From Treponema sp. (lineage in GTDB: Bacteria > Spirochaetota > Spirochaetia > Treponematales > Breznakiellaceae), in assembly GCA_031264475.1 (NCBI GenBank), contig JAISEA010000018.1, forward strand, positions 1 to 7,994: a DNA stretch of 7,994 bases, written 5' to 3'. Below are positions 1 to 5,536 of the stretch, piece by piece (the stretch's first letter is position 1; each line of letters begins with the position of its first letter). The position numbers and the translations under genes are program-made. Under the pieces are notes generated by a model. That model saw nothing but the letters and a program-made list of their open reading frames with translations, was not told where the DNA came from and made no database searches.

Positions 1-270
1 CCCGGATACGCCGAGAAGAACATCGAGGTTCACGTAGACGGTAACAGGCTTACCATCGAGTCCAAGCAGGCGGAAGCCGAAACGACCAAGAAAGACGAAG
101 AACGCTACATCATCCGCGAACGCAGACAACATTCTTTCAGCAGGGTATTTCAGCTTCCTGACAACGCCGATCCAAACGCTATTTCCGCGACATTTAAGAA
201 CGGCGTACTCAGCCTAGAAATAAAAAAACAGACCGAAAGCCAGAAACGGGTTATTCAGATTAACGGCTAA
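1..270 (+). CDS. Small heat-shock protein, Hsp20/alpha-crystallin family (C-terminal part, 5' truncated by window)
   Basis: The first 89 codons visible are open in frame 1 and end in TAA at 268-270. They cover most of an alpha-crystallin domain: PGYAEKNIEVHVDGNRLTIE at the left edge, a charged loop (residues 21-38), then RRQHSFSRVFQLPDNAD and the family signature FKNGVLSLEIKK (65-76). The C-terminal anchoring I-x-I motif is present as VIQIN (84-88). The family forms oligomeric, ATP-independent holdase chaperones in the cytoplasm that bind unfolding proteins. The start and N-terminal arm lie outside the window. It is convergent with folP and is the only gene here pointing towards the putative origin. 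The family assignment is secure; which paralogue it is cannot be told from a fragment. Confidence 0.94.
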   Translation, partial: PGYAEKNIEVHVDGNRLTIESKQAEAETTKKDEERYIIRERRQHSFSRVFQLPDNADPNAISATFKNGVLSLEIKKQTESQKRVIQING

Positions 271-283
271 CGGCGCATTAATG

Positions 284-333
284 TAGCCGCTGTCCTTGCG
301 GAGAGAATTTTCCTTCACAAGGACAGCGGACTA
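284..333. terminator. Long inverted repeat between convergent hsp20 and folP, possible bidirectional terminator
   Basis: A perfect 12-bp inverted repeat, CCGCTGTCCTTG (287-298) and CAAGGACAGCGG (318-329), encloses a 19-nt loop. With one bulged A (330) it extends by three pairs (TAG 284-286 with CTA 331-333). It begins 13 nt after the hsp20 stop codon, where a terminator would be expected, and faces the end of folP. There is no T-run on either side, so it is not a canonical intrinsic terminator. It may stabilise 3' ends or be a dispersed repeat. The structure is seen directly; the function is inferred. Confidence 0.5.
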
Positions 334-441
334 AGCGGCATTCCGTGGAGATTAGGCTTTAGCACCCGTGTACCAGACTAACGATGTGGTGCCAGACACC
401 TTCGACGTGAGTTAAATCCGTCCACGGCGGCGGCTTGGCGA

Positions 442-1281
442 TTACACACAAGCGCAGGCTTTGAATATTTTTATTAAGTCAACGTGTTCCCGCGTGTCGT
501 GGACGCGGATGATATTTGCGCCCGCAAGGACGCTGATCGTGTTTGCGACAAGCGTGCCCGCGAGCCTGTCGGCTACGTCTCTGCCCGTAATGCGCCCTAT
601 GACGGTCTTGCGGGAAAGTCCTATAAGAACAGGGTAGCCCAGAGCGCGGAGGCGGGCGAGTTCTCTGATAAGCGCTATGTTGTCTTCCGTGTTTTTGCCG
701 AATCCTATGCCGGGATCAAGTATAATACGGTCGTCCGCAACGCCCGCGGCTACAGCCCGTTCCGCAACCGTGCGTAAATACCCCGCAACTTCAGCGACCA
801 CGTCTCCATAAAGCGGCGACGCTTGCATGGTTTTCGGAACGCCTTTCTTGTGCATAAGCACGACGTAAGCCCCGTAAGCGGCGCATACCCGCGCCATGTC
901 GCGGTCATCTTCCATCGCCGATACATCGTTGATAATATCCGCGCCGGCGGACAAAACAGCCTCGGCGACCGCCGCCTTTCGGGTGTCAATGGATACGGGT
1001 AGACACGACCGCCGCCTGAAACCTTCAACTGCGGGTAGAATACGCGCCAATTCTTCGTCTTCCGAAACGTATTCCGCGCCGGGGCGTGTGGACTCCCCGC
1101 CGAAATCAATAATATCCGCTCCATCCGCCTCGGCTTGCAGAGCCTTCTCTATCGCGGACGCTGGCGTATAGGCACGACTATCTGCATAAAACGAGTCGTT
1201 TGTGCAGTTCACTATGGACATGACTAAAGGAGTGGAGAAATCGAGGTTCATAGTGTCCCGCCATATTGCTTCCACGGGCAT
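442..1281 (-). CDS. folP: Dihydropteroate synthase
   Basis: The enzyme condenses p-aminobenzoate with 6-hydroxymethyl-dihydropterin diphosphate to give dihydropteroate in cytoplasmic folate synthesis, and is the sulfonamide target. The 279-aa product has the usual TIM-barrel motifs in order: loop 1 MSIVNCTNDSFY (21-32), GGESTRPGA (61-69), SIDT (97-100), INDV (117-120), MHKKGVPKTMQ (143-153), LDPGIGFGK (188-196), GLSRK (221-225) and RVHD (259-262). The expected ligand residues N25, D99, N118, D189, K225, R259 and H261 are all present. Start 1281 is preferred: it has GAGAGG five nt upstream and supplies the N-terminal strand seen in relatives. It lies 34 nt inside the permease gene. An alternative ATG at 1251 overlaps the permease stop as ATGA. 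Loop 1 is atypical: TND replaces TPD, and MHKKG replaces the common MHM-(R/Q)G form. This is the last gene of the paaK-permease-folP run. Confidence 0.97.
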   Translation of the reverse strand: MPVEAIWRDTMNLDFSTPLVMSIVNCTNDSFYADSRAYTPASAIEKALQAEADGADIIDFGGESTRPGAEYVSEDEELARILPAVEGFRRRSCLPVSIDTRKAAVAEAVLSAGADIINDVSAMEDDRDMARVCAAYGAYVVLMHKKGVPKTMQASPLYGDVVAEVAGYLRTVAERAVAAGVADDRIILDPGIGFGKNTEDNIALIRELARLRALGYPVLIGLSRKTVIGRITGRDVADRLAGTLVANTISVLAGANIIRVHDTREHVDLIKIFKACACV

Positions 1282-2003
1282 ATAATCCTCTCTAATACAT
1301 CAACTATACCGAAAAGCAAGAGACCGAGTAAGCTCAACGAAAGAATCGCCGCAAACATCTCAGGATAGGCGACTCGCGTCCATGCATCCACGATCAGATA
1401 ACCAAGTCCAGAGTCAGAGGCAAAAGTTTCCGCGAGAAATAGGACCGCGGTTGCGGTGCCGAGGCTCACACGTAGACCGGTGCAGAGGTCAGGTAGCGCG
1501 GATGGTAGAATGACATGGCGGAATACGGCAAAGTGCCCGGCGTTCATAGACTTTACCGCGAGGACCGCTGTCTCTGGCACGCGCTCCGCGGCGTCCCGCG
1601 CGGCTATTAGAACTTGGCTAAAGATGGTGAAGGCAAGGAGGAATACCTTAGAGGCATTGCCTAGCCCCAGAAACAACATAATAAGAGGGAGAAATGCCGC
1701 TTTGGGCAACGGATGGATAATGTAGATGAACGGCGACAAGAAAGCGTTAAGCCGCGGCGACCGCCCCGCTATGAGACCCAAGAGCGCGGCTGGGAAGAAG
1801 CCAGCGGCAATCGCCAAGAATAGCCGTAAAAGACTTGCTGACGTGTGCCGCCAAAGTAACTTGGTCTCCGCGAGGCGCAGAAACGCCTTGCCTACCACAA
1901 CGGGTTGCGGTAGAAACGCCTTGTTGATCGCTATCGCCGCAATGTGCCATAAGAGCAACAGCACGGCGATAGTAAGAAGGAACGATTGGCTTTTAATACG
2001 CAT
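1248..2003 (-). CDS. ABC transporter permease, SsuC/TauC/ThiX-like (BPD_transp_1 family)
   Basis: A 251-aa integral membrane protein with about six hydrophobic segments, roughly residues 8-28, 58-80, 88-112, 118-135, 177-193 and 214-238. The EAA-type loop that docks onto the ATPase is clear at 147-171: VKSMNAG, then the F-RHVILPSALP portion with the invariant Gly (156) and the I/V-LP element. The downstream segment GLRVSLGTATAVLFLAE (176-192) is typical of permeases for sulfonate, taurine, nitrate or thiamine-precursor importers. Size matches that family (about 250 aa). The ATG at 2003 has only a weak upstream AGGG. The gene sits 30 nt after paaK and overlaps folP by 34 nt, so co-transcription is likely. 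No ATPase or substrate-binding protein is encoded nearby, so the substrate cannot be inferred and the partners must lie elsewhere. Confidence 0.9.
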   Translation of the reverse strand: MRIKSQSFLLTIAVLLLLWHIAAIAINKAFLPQPVVVGKAFLRLAETKLLWRHTSASLLRLFLAIAAGFFPAALLGLIAGRSPRLNAFLSPFIYIIHPLPKAAFLPLIMLFLGLGNASKVFLLAFTIFSQVLIAARDAAERVPETAVLAVKSMNAGHFAVFRHVILPSALPDLCTGLRVSLGTATAVLFLAETFASDSGLGYLIVDAWTRVAYPEMFAAILSLSLLGLLLFGIVDVLERIICPWKQYGGTL

Positions 2004-2033
2004 CGAAGCTAACCCTGTTTTGAGACGTGATCT

Positions 2034-3347
2034 TCATACGTCCTTAGCGCGGTTATCAATCACGCGCTTCGCCTTGCCTTCGGAAACCGGCAGACTGCCG
2101 TTTTCGTGCAACTCCACGCGCGGGTTGATACTGATCGAGGCTTGTAGGGTCTTGCGGATTTTCTCCTTGAGCGCATTCAAAAGGCGGGCGTCGTCCCAGA
2201 AGATGTCCGGTCCTACTTCGGTTTTCACGGTTAATCTATCCAAAACGCCCTCTTTTTCAACCACAATCAGGTAGTTGTTGCCCACTTCCTTCATTGACAT
2301 GATAACTTCTTCGATTTGGCTGGGGAAGAGATTAACGCCGTTGATGATGAGCATATCGTCGGTACGTCCGGTGATGCGGTGTAGCCGACGGTGCGTCCGA
2401 CCGCACGCACACGGCTCTGGATAAAATGCAGACAAGTCGCGAGTGCGGTAACGCAAAATCGGAGTCGCTTCACGGCAGAGACAGGTAAGTACTAACTCGC
2501 CGACTTCGCCGTCAGGTACAGGCTCCAACGTGTCAGGATTGACGATTTCACCAAAATAACCGTCTTCCCATAGGTGTAACCCATTCTTGCATTGACACTC
2601 AAACGCCACGCCCGGTCCGTTCATTTCAGACAAACCATAGGAATTATAAACATCAATGTGGAGTAATTCCTCAATACGGCAACGCGTGTCTTCAGAATAC
2701 GGTTCCGCACCAGCAAAAGCTTTGCGGAGGAGAAGATCATTCCGCGAAAAACCCTCCTCACGCATCTTGGATTCTACATGAAGCAAGAAGCTTGGCGTGG
2801 CGTGCAAAACGGTCGTCCCGAAGTCCCGCATGAGCCGAAACTGGCGGGTCGTGTTGCCTGCGCCAGATGGTATGACTAACATACCAACTTCTTCCGCCCC
2901 CGCGTGGAAACCATGTCCACCGGTAAACAGTCCGTAGGTTATCATATTTTGGAAAACGTCACTCTTATTGCAACCGGTAGCGTAGATCGAGCGGGCAACG
3001 AAATTGGTCCAGCGGATGAGGTCGTCTTTGCTAAAATAAATGGTAGTAGGCGCGCCGGTAGTGCCGCTTGAAGCATGAAGGCGCACAATATCGTCTTTTG
3101 GCACACTTACGAAACCATAAGGAAAACCATCTCGTAAGTCATGTTTTGTGGTGAATGGGATGCGTCGAATATCGTCAAGACTTTTAACGTCATCTGGTGT
3201 GTTTATACCTGCTTTTTTCAACCGTTCCTTATAAAACGGCGTCCGTAAGGCGCTTTCAATCGCCCATTTGAGGAGTTCTACTTGATGCGTAAGCAGTTGC
3301 TCGCGAGGAAGCGTCTCCATTCTTTCGTTCCAGTATTGGTACCGCAT
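2034..3347 (-). CDS. paaK: Phenylacetate-CoA ligase (PaaK-type AMP-forming aryl-CoA ligase)
   Basis: A member of the adenylate-forming superfamily; PaaK enzymes convert phenylacetate or related aryl acids, ATP and CoA into aryl-CoA, AMP and PPi. Motifs, numbered from the chosen start (437 aa): phosphate-binding SSGTTGAPT (93-101), AGAEPYSE (213-220), YGLSEMNGPG (237-246), RYRTRD (299-304), hinge GRTDDML (327-333) with INGVNLFP following, and the C-terminal EGKAKRV (423-429), which carries the candidate catalytic lysine. Cysteine pairs ECQC (250-253) and CACG (313-316) are also present. The ATG at 3347 is preferred because AAGGA lies just upstream and the protein then begins MRYQYWNERME, as PaaK proteins usually do. 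The ATG at 3365 has no ribosome site and overlaps a possible -10. In anaerobes PaaK often accompanies indolepyruvate oxidoreductase (IorAB); iorB is found on the other side of the origin. The true substrate (phenylacetate, indoleacetate or other) is not determined. Confidence 0.95.
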   Translation of the reverse strand: MRYQYWNERMETLPREQLLTHQVELLKWAIESALRTPFYKERLKKAGINTPDDVKSLDDIRRIPFTTKHDLRDGFPYGFVSVPKDDIVRLHASSGTTGAPTTIYFSKDDLIRWTNFVARSIYATGCNKSDVFQNMITYGLFTGGHGFHAGAEEVGMLVIPSGAGNTTRQFRLMRDFGTTVLHATPSFLLHVESKMREEGFSRNDLLLRKAFAGAEPYSEDTRCRIEELLHIDVYNSYGLSEMNGPGVAFECQCKNGLHLWEDGYFGEIVNPDTLEPVPDGEVGELVLTCLCREATPILRYRTRDLSAFYPEPCACGRTHRRLHRITGRTDDMLIINGVNLFPSQIEEVIMSMKEVGNNYLIVVEKEGVLDRLTVKTEVGPDIFWDDARLLNALKEKIRKTLQASISINPRVELHENGSLPVSEGKAKRVIDNRAKDV

Positions 3348-3363
3348 AATTTCCTTTGTTATC

Positions 3364-3393
3364 ATTTTGTCATAAACAATGTGTACGTGTCAA
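3364..3393 (-). promoter_or_regulatory. Possible promoter of the paaK operon
   Basis: Reading the - strand, a perfect -35 TTGACA (3393-3388) is followed after 18 nt by CAAAAT (3369-3364), which matches 4 of 6 positions of TATAAT. Transcription would begin near 3357, just ahead of the AAGGA and the ATG at 3347. This supports 3347 rather than 3365 as the start. The -10 is weak, so the call is tentative. Confidence 0.35.
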
Positions 3394-3419
3394 GCACAAA
3401 CTAGGGTAAAGATAGGTGG

Positions 3420-3442
3420 AAAACAATCCGTCCAATCACGGA
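3420..3442 (-). terminator. Weak intrinsic terminator candidate after the lipoprotein gene
   Basis: On the - strand, TCCGT (3442-3438) pairs with ACGGA (3431-3427) around a 6-nt loop and is followed by TTGTTTT (3426-3420). It lies 30 nt past the lipoprotein stop and before the paaK start. The stem is only 5 bp, so read-through into paaK is likely even if it functions. Confidence 0.3.
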
Positions 3443-3471
3443 AGACAGGCTAAAATACGGTTTTAAGGCAG

Positions 3472-3987
3472 TTATTCCTTGCTAAAGGATAGTACGGTTT
3501 CGCTCCCATCCGCGTCCGCCGTGGCAAGGGTAAGAATACCGTCCGCAAGGGACCATGAGCTGACCTTAGCAAGATAGTCAAAGAATTCATTCTCTTGCAA
3601 GACTACGGGTTCCCTGATGGAGGCTATCAAGGTTTGAACCACCAGCCCAATTGAAAGCGACGCGCTCTTAACCTTGTAGGGAGCGCGGAAATTGTTCGGC
3701 GCTCCCTTACCAGCCACATTCTCATTCTCAAAACGCAGGGTATACACCTCGCCCATGCCCTCGGCTTCCATTTGCGCCCTGTCTATATATACCGCTTCCG
3801 CGCCCTTCCTGATTTCGGATAAGCGCCACGATATTCCCAAAACGTCGTCGTCAAAGGTTATCGGAACTTCGATTTCCCGCGCCGTAGATTCAGAAACCGG
3901 CTCGACAGCCTGTTTTACCGTAGCGTTCCCAGCGCAAGAAGCTATTAAACAACCCGCTAAAGCGGATAAGATTATTATTATCTTCAA
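3472..3987 (-). CDS. META/HslJ-domain lipoprotein
   Basis: A 171-aa predicted secreted lipoprotein. The N-terminus MKIIIILSALAGCLIASC is a short hydrophobic signal ending in two overlapping lipobox-like sites, LAGC (C13) and IASC (C18). C18 gives the longer hydrophobic core and is the more likely lipidation site. After a polar linker (about 19-50), residues 51-169 fit a META (DUF306) domain: an early SWRLSEI, then FENENVAG, NNFRAPY and the characteristic ENEFFDYLAKVSSWSLADG-ILTL ending. The usual GCN cysteine is replaced (APNN), as is the later cysteine (TLIAS), so no disulfide is expected. META-domain proteins such as HslJ are envelope proteins of poorly known role. The start is TTG at 3987 with AAGAGAGA upstream; no in-frame ATG or GTG exists between it and the upstream stop. 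The gene lies where dnaA would commonly be found next to dnaN. Confidence 0.8.
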   Translation of the reverse strand: MKIIIILSALAGCLIASCAGNATVKQAVEPVSESTAREIEVPITFDDDVLGISWRLSEIRKGAEAVYIDRAQMEAEGMGEVYTLRFENENVAGKGAPNNFRAPYKVKSASLSIGLVVQTLIASIREPVVLQENEFFDYLAKVSSWSLADGILTLATADADGSETVLSFSKE

Positions 3988-4144
3988 TGAATCTCTCTTA
4001 AAAAAATTAGATATAGTAAAGATACTATCAATCTAACAGAATCGGCAAGCTAAATGGCGGGAATTTGCGCACGACTATAAAGTGCATTCTTGTGGAAATC
4101 TTATGATTTTTTCCACATAAACACCGTTTTCTTGCGATTAGTTG

Positions 4145-4173
4145 TTGAAAACTCTGTATAACTAGTGTATAAT
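4145..4173 (+). promoter_or_regulatory. Predicted sigma70 promoter of dnaN
   Basis: TTGAAA (4145-4150), a 17-nt spacer and a perfect TATAAT (4168-4173) make a strong vegetative promoter firing to the right. Transcription would start near 4180, giving a leader of about 175 nt that crosses the DnaA-box cluster and the AT-rich element before dnaN. Transcription through the unwinding region and DnaA-dependent repression are both plausible. Confidence 0.65.
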
Positions 4174-4187
4174 ATGTGCATATTATA
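4168..4187. repeat. Perfect 20-bp palindrome carrying TATAAT on both strands
   Basis: Arms TATAATATG (4168-4176) and CATATTATA (4179-4187) are perfect inverted repeats around TG. The left arm contains the -10 of the dnaN promoter; the right arm gives an identical -10 on the - strand (4187-4182). On the - strand a 17-nt spacer separates it from TTTCCA (4210-4205, 4 of 6 matches to TTGACA), which lies inside a DnaA box. The palindrome may thus support divergent transcription, with the left-going transcript reading to the lipoprotein gene, or may be an operator. Confidence 0.55.
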
Positions 4188-4194
4188 TAAGGAT

Positions 4195-4243
4195 TGTGGA
4201 TATGTGGAAAAGAGTGCGTTAGTTATCCACAATTTGTGGAAAG
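4195..4243. promoter_or_regulatory. Dense DnaA-box cluster
   Basis: Four DnaA boxes lie within 49 bp. Two head-to-tail boxes share one base (TGTGGATAT 4195-4203 and TGTGGAAAA 4203-4211), and two face each other (TTATCCACA 4223-4231 and TGTGGAAAG 4235-4243). The facing pair forms a 15-nt palindrome, TCCACAA-T-TTGTGGA, at 4226-4240. The cluster lies downstream of the predicted dnaN promoter, so DnaA bound here could also affect transcription of dnaN. Confidence 0.8.
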
Positions 4244-4276
4244 ATTAATTACTTGAAATATAATAAATAATATGCA

Positions 4277-4337
4277 ATATCCACAAGTGAACCGTCCTTA
4301 TTATAACTACTACTATTATATATATAAATATAATTAA
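4277..4337 (+). promoter_or_regulatory. Candidate basal unwinding system: DnaA box, GC-rich spacer, DnaA-trios, AT-rich DUE
   Basis: ATATCCACA (4277-4285) is followed by a relatively GC-rich 12-mer AGTGAACCGTCC (4286-4297). Next come triplets TTA TTA TAA CTA CTA CTA TTA (4298-4318), then almost pure A/T to 4337. Read on the complementary strand 3' to 5', the triplets give AAT AAT ATT GAT GAT GAT AAT. Six of the seven fit the DnaA-trio consensus 3'-(G/A)A(T/A). This order resembles the basal origin element described in Bacillus subtilis. Box orientation relative to the trios should be compared with that system. Confidence 0.6.
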
Positions 4338-4344
4338 GAGGAAT

Positions 4345-4350
4345 GGAGGA
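4345..4350 (+). promoter_or_regulatory. Ribosome binding site of dnaN
   Basis: GGAGGA lies 5 nt before the ATG at 4356, the best Shine-Dalgarno match in the window, and it fixes the dnaN start. Confidence 0.85.
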
Positions 4351-4355
4351 AAACT

Positions 4356-5453
4356 ATGAAATTCACCTGTGAACGAAATATTTTACTTAAAGAGATCGGG
4401 ATAGCACAGGAGATTGTTGCGTCTAAAAACGCCTTCTCTATACTATCGAACATTTATATCGAGGCTTTAGATGACTCGCTCATTATCAAAGCAACCGATG
4501 TTAAAGTCAGTTTCGAGACAAAAGTACCGGTCAACGTTATAGAGCCGGGCTCGACTACTGTATTCTGCGATAAATTCTTGGGCGCCTTGAATGTATTGCC
4601 AGACGGAGAAGTCGAATTTGAACAAATTGATTCGAATCTTGTCATAAAGACGCCTCTCAGGAGACTCCGCTATACGCTCAGAAGCATCGCGTCTGACAGT
4701 TTCCCGCAGTTTCCTGAGTTGAATGAGGATAATTTCTTCTCGATACCAATAAAGGACTTCAAAGACATGATCCATCAGACGGTCTTTGCCGTTTCCGATG
4801 ACGAAACTCGTTACTTTATGACCGGTGTTTTCTTGGAGAGAATCGAAGACAAGCTTAACATGGTTGCGACAGACGGGAGACGCCTCGCTCTTATCAAAAA
4901 AAGTGTTGGTGAAGAGGTTCCTACGTTTGATCCTGTCATTGTGCCGCCGAAGATTTTGAACATAATCACAAAACGCGCTGGCGACGAAGGACTTATTTCT
5001 GTCGCCGTTACGGAGCGTTATATTTTTATCCGCTTCGGCTCATATAACTTGTCGTCGCTTCTCATTGAGGGGCAGTTCCCAAATTACCAGAGAGTCATTC
5101 CTGAAAGTCAGGAAAACGTCTTCTCGGTAAATCGTCTTGAATTACTTGACGCTTTGCACCGAGTGGAACCGTTGGTGGGAAAGTCTGAGCGTGTACACCT
5201 GAAACTCTCCCCCGGCGTACTTTCCATTTCTTCGGAAGAAAGCGATTTGGGCGTCGCAAATGAAGAAATCCCCTGTAGATACGATGGCGAGGAATTGTCC
5301 ATTGCCATGAACTACCACTATATCGAACAGCCGTTCAAGGTAATGAGCGAAGAAACAATCAACATACAATTTACCAATACCGTCAAAGCGGTAACGATTT
5401 TCCCCGAACCGCAGGGTGATTTTCTGCATATCGTCATGCCCATGCAACCGTAG
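4356..5453 (+). CDS. dnaN: DNA polymerase III subunit beta (sliding clamp)
   Basis: The product is a 365-aa clamp, the normal length for the family. It forms a ring dimer that tethers DNA polymerase III to DNA and serves as a docking platform for replication and repair proteins. The three repeated clamp domains fall at roughly 1-120, 125-250 and 250-365. Recognisable segments are the N-terminal MKFTCERNILLKEI, the mid-protein DDETRYFMTGVFLE followed by MVATDGRRLALI, the inter-domain region EGQFPNYQRVIPE, and the conserved C-terminal HIVMPMQP, comparable to the MPMRL ending of E. coli. The start is fixed by the strong ribosome site. It is the first gene right of the putative origin and is followed by an intrinsic terminator before recF. 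dnaA, its usual upstream partner, is absent from the window. The sequence resembles treponemal DnaN as remembered. Confidence 0.99.
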   Translation: MKFTCERNILLKEIGIAQEIVASKNAFSILSNIYIEALDDSLIIKATDVKVSFETKVPVNVIEPGSTTVFCDKFLGALNVLPDGEVEFEQIDSNLVIKTPLRRLRYTLRSIASDSFPQFPELNEDNFFSIPIKDFKDMIHQTVFAVSDDETRYFMTGVFLERIEDKLNMVATDGRRLALIKKSVGEEVPTFDPVIVPPKILNIITKRAGDEGLISVAVTERYIFIRFGSYNLSSLLIEGQFPNYQRVIPESQENVFSVNRLELLDALHRVEPLVGKSERVHLKLSPGVLSISSEESDLGVANEEIPCRYDGEELSIAMNYHYIEQPFKVMSEETINIQFTNTVKAVTIFPEPQGDFLHIVMPMQP

Positions 5454-5475
5454 GGTTTCTTTTTACAGAACAAAC

Positions 5476-5520
5476 AAAGGGTGTTATGAGGGAAATAGTC
5501 CCATAAACACCCTTTTTGTT
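5476..5520 (+). terminator. Intrinsic terminator between dnaN and recF
   Basis: AAAGGGTGTT (5476-5485) pairs perfectly with AACACCCTTT (5506-5515). The interior adds a GGG/CCC pairing (5490-5492 with 5500-5502) with small bulges. The T-run TTTTT-G-TT (5513-5520) follows directly. This is a textbook Rho-independent terminator 22 nt past the dnaN stop. It should reduce dnaN-recF co-transcription, although these genes are usually treated as one operon. Confidence 0.85.
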
Positions 5521-5536
5521 TGTTAAACGAGGGTTC

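Larger units (their letters stand above)
4091..4337. other. oriC: Putative chromosomal replication origin (oriC)
   Basis: This gene-free region (whole gap 3988-4355) carries seven DnaA-box-like 9-mers. They are TGTGGAAAT (4091-4099), TTTTCCACA (4109-4117), TGTGGATAT (4195-4203), TGTGGAAAA (4203-4211), the perfect consensus TTATCCACA (4223-4231), TGTGGAAAG (4235-4243) and ATATCCACA (4277-4285). A strongly AT-rich stretch follows (4299-4337). It lies directly upstream of dnaN, and complete genes on both sides point away from it, as is usual around bacterial origins. No iterons or rep gene are present, so a plasmid origin is unlikely. The box cluster is seen directly; origin function is inferred with good confidence. 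Confidence 0.82.

Noticed and set aside
484..1171. Open frames on the + strand opposite folP
   Set aside because: They have no recognisable protein features and are antisense shadows of a clear folP gene.
3348..3365. ATG at 3365 as the paaK start
   Set aside because: There is no ribosome site before it and it overlaps a possible -10; the ATG at 3347 has AAGGA and a family-like N-terminus. The alternative adds only six residues and is not excluded.
3988..4090. A strong promoter just upstream of the lipoprotein TTG start
   Set aside because: TACTAT and TATATC hexamers occur on the - strand, but no acceptable -35 lies 16-18 nt upstream of them.
4091..4337. Plasmid or phage origin, or a CRISPR-like repeat array
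   Set aside because: The repeats are DnaA-box 9-mers in both orientations with irregular spacing. There is no rep gene or cas gene, and flanking genes are chromosomal housekeeping genes.
5516..5536. TTG start that would lengthen RecF by seven residues
   Set aside because: It lies within the T-run of the dnaN terminator, has no ribosome site, and RecF relatives begin at the position corresponding to ATG 5537.
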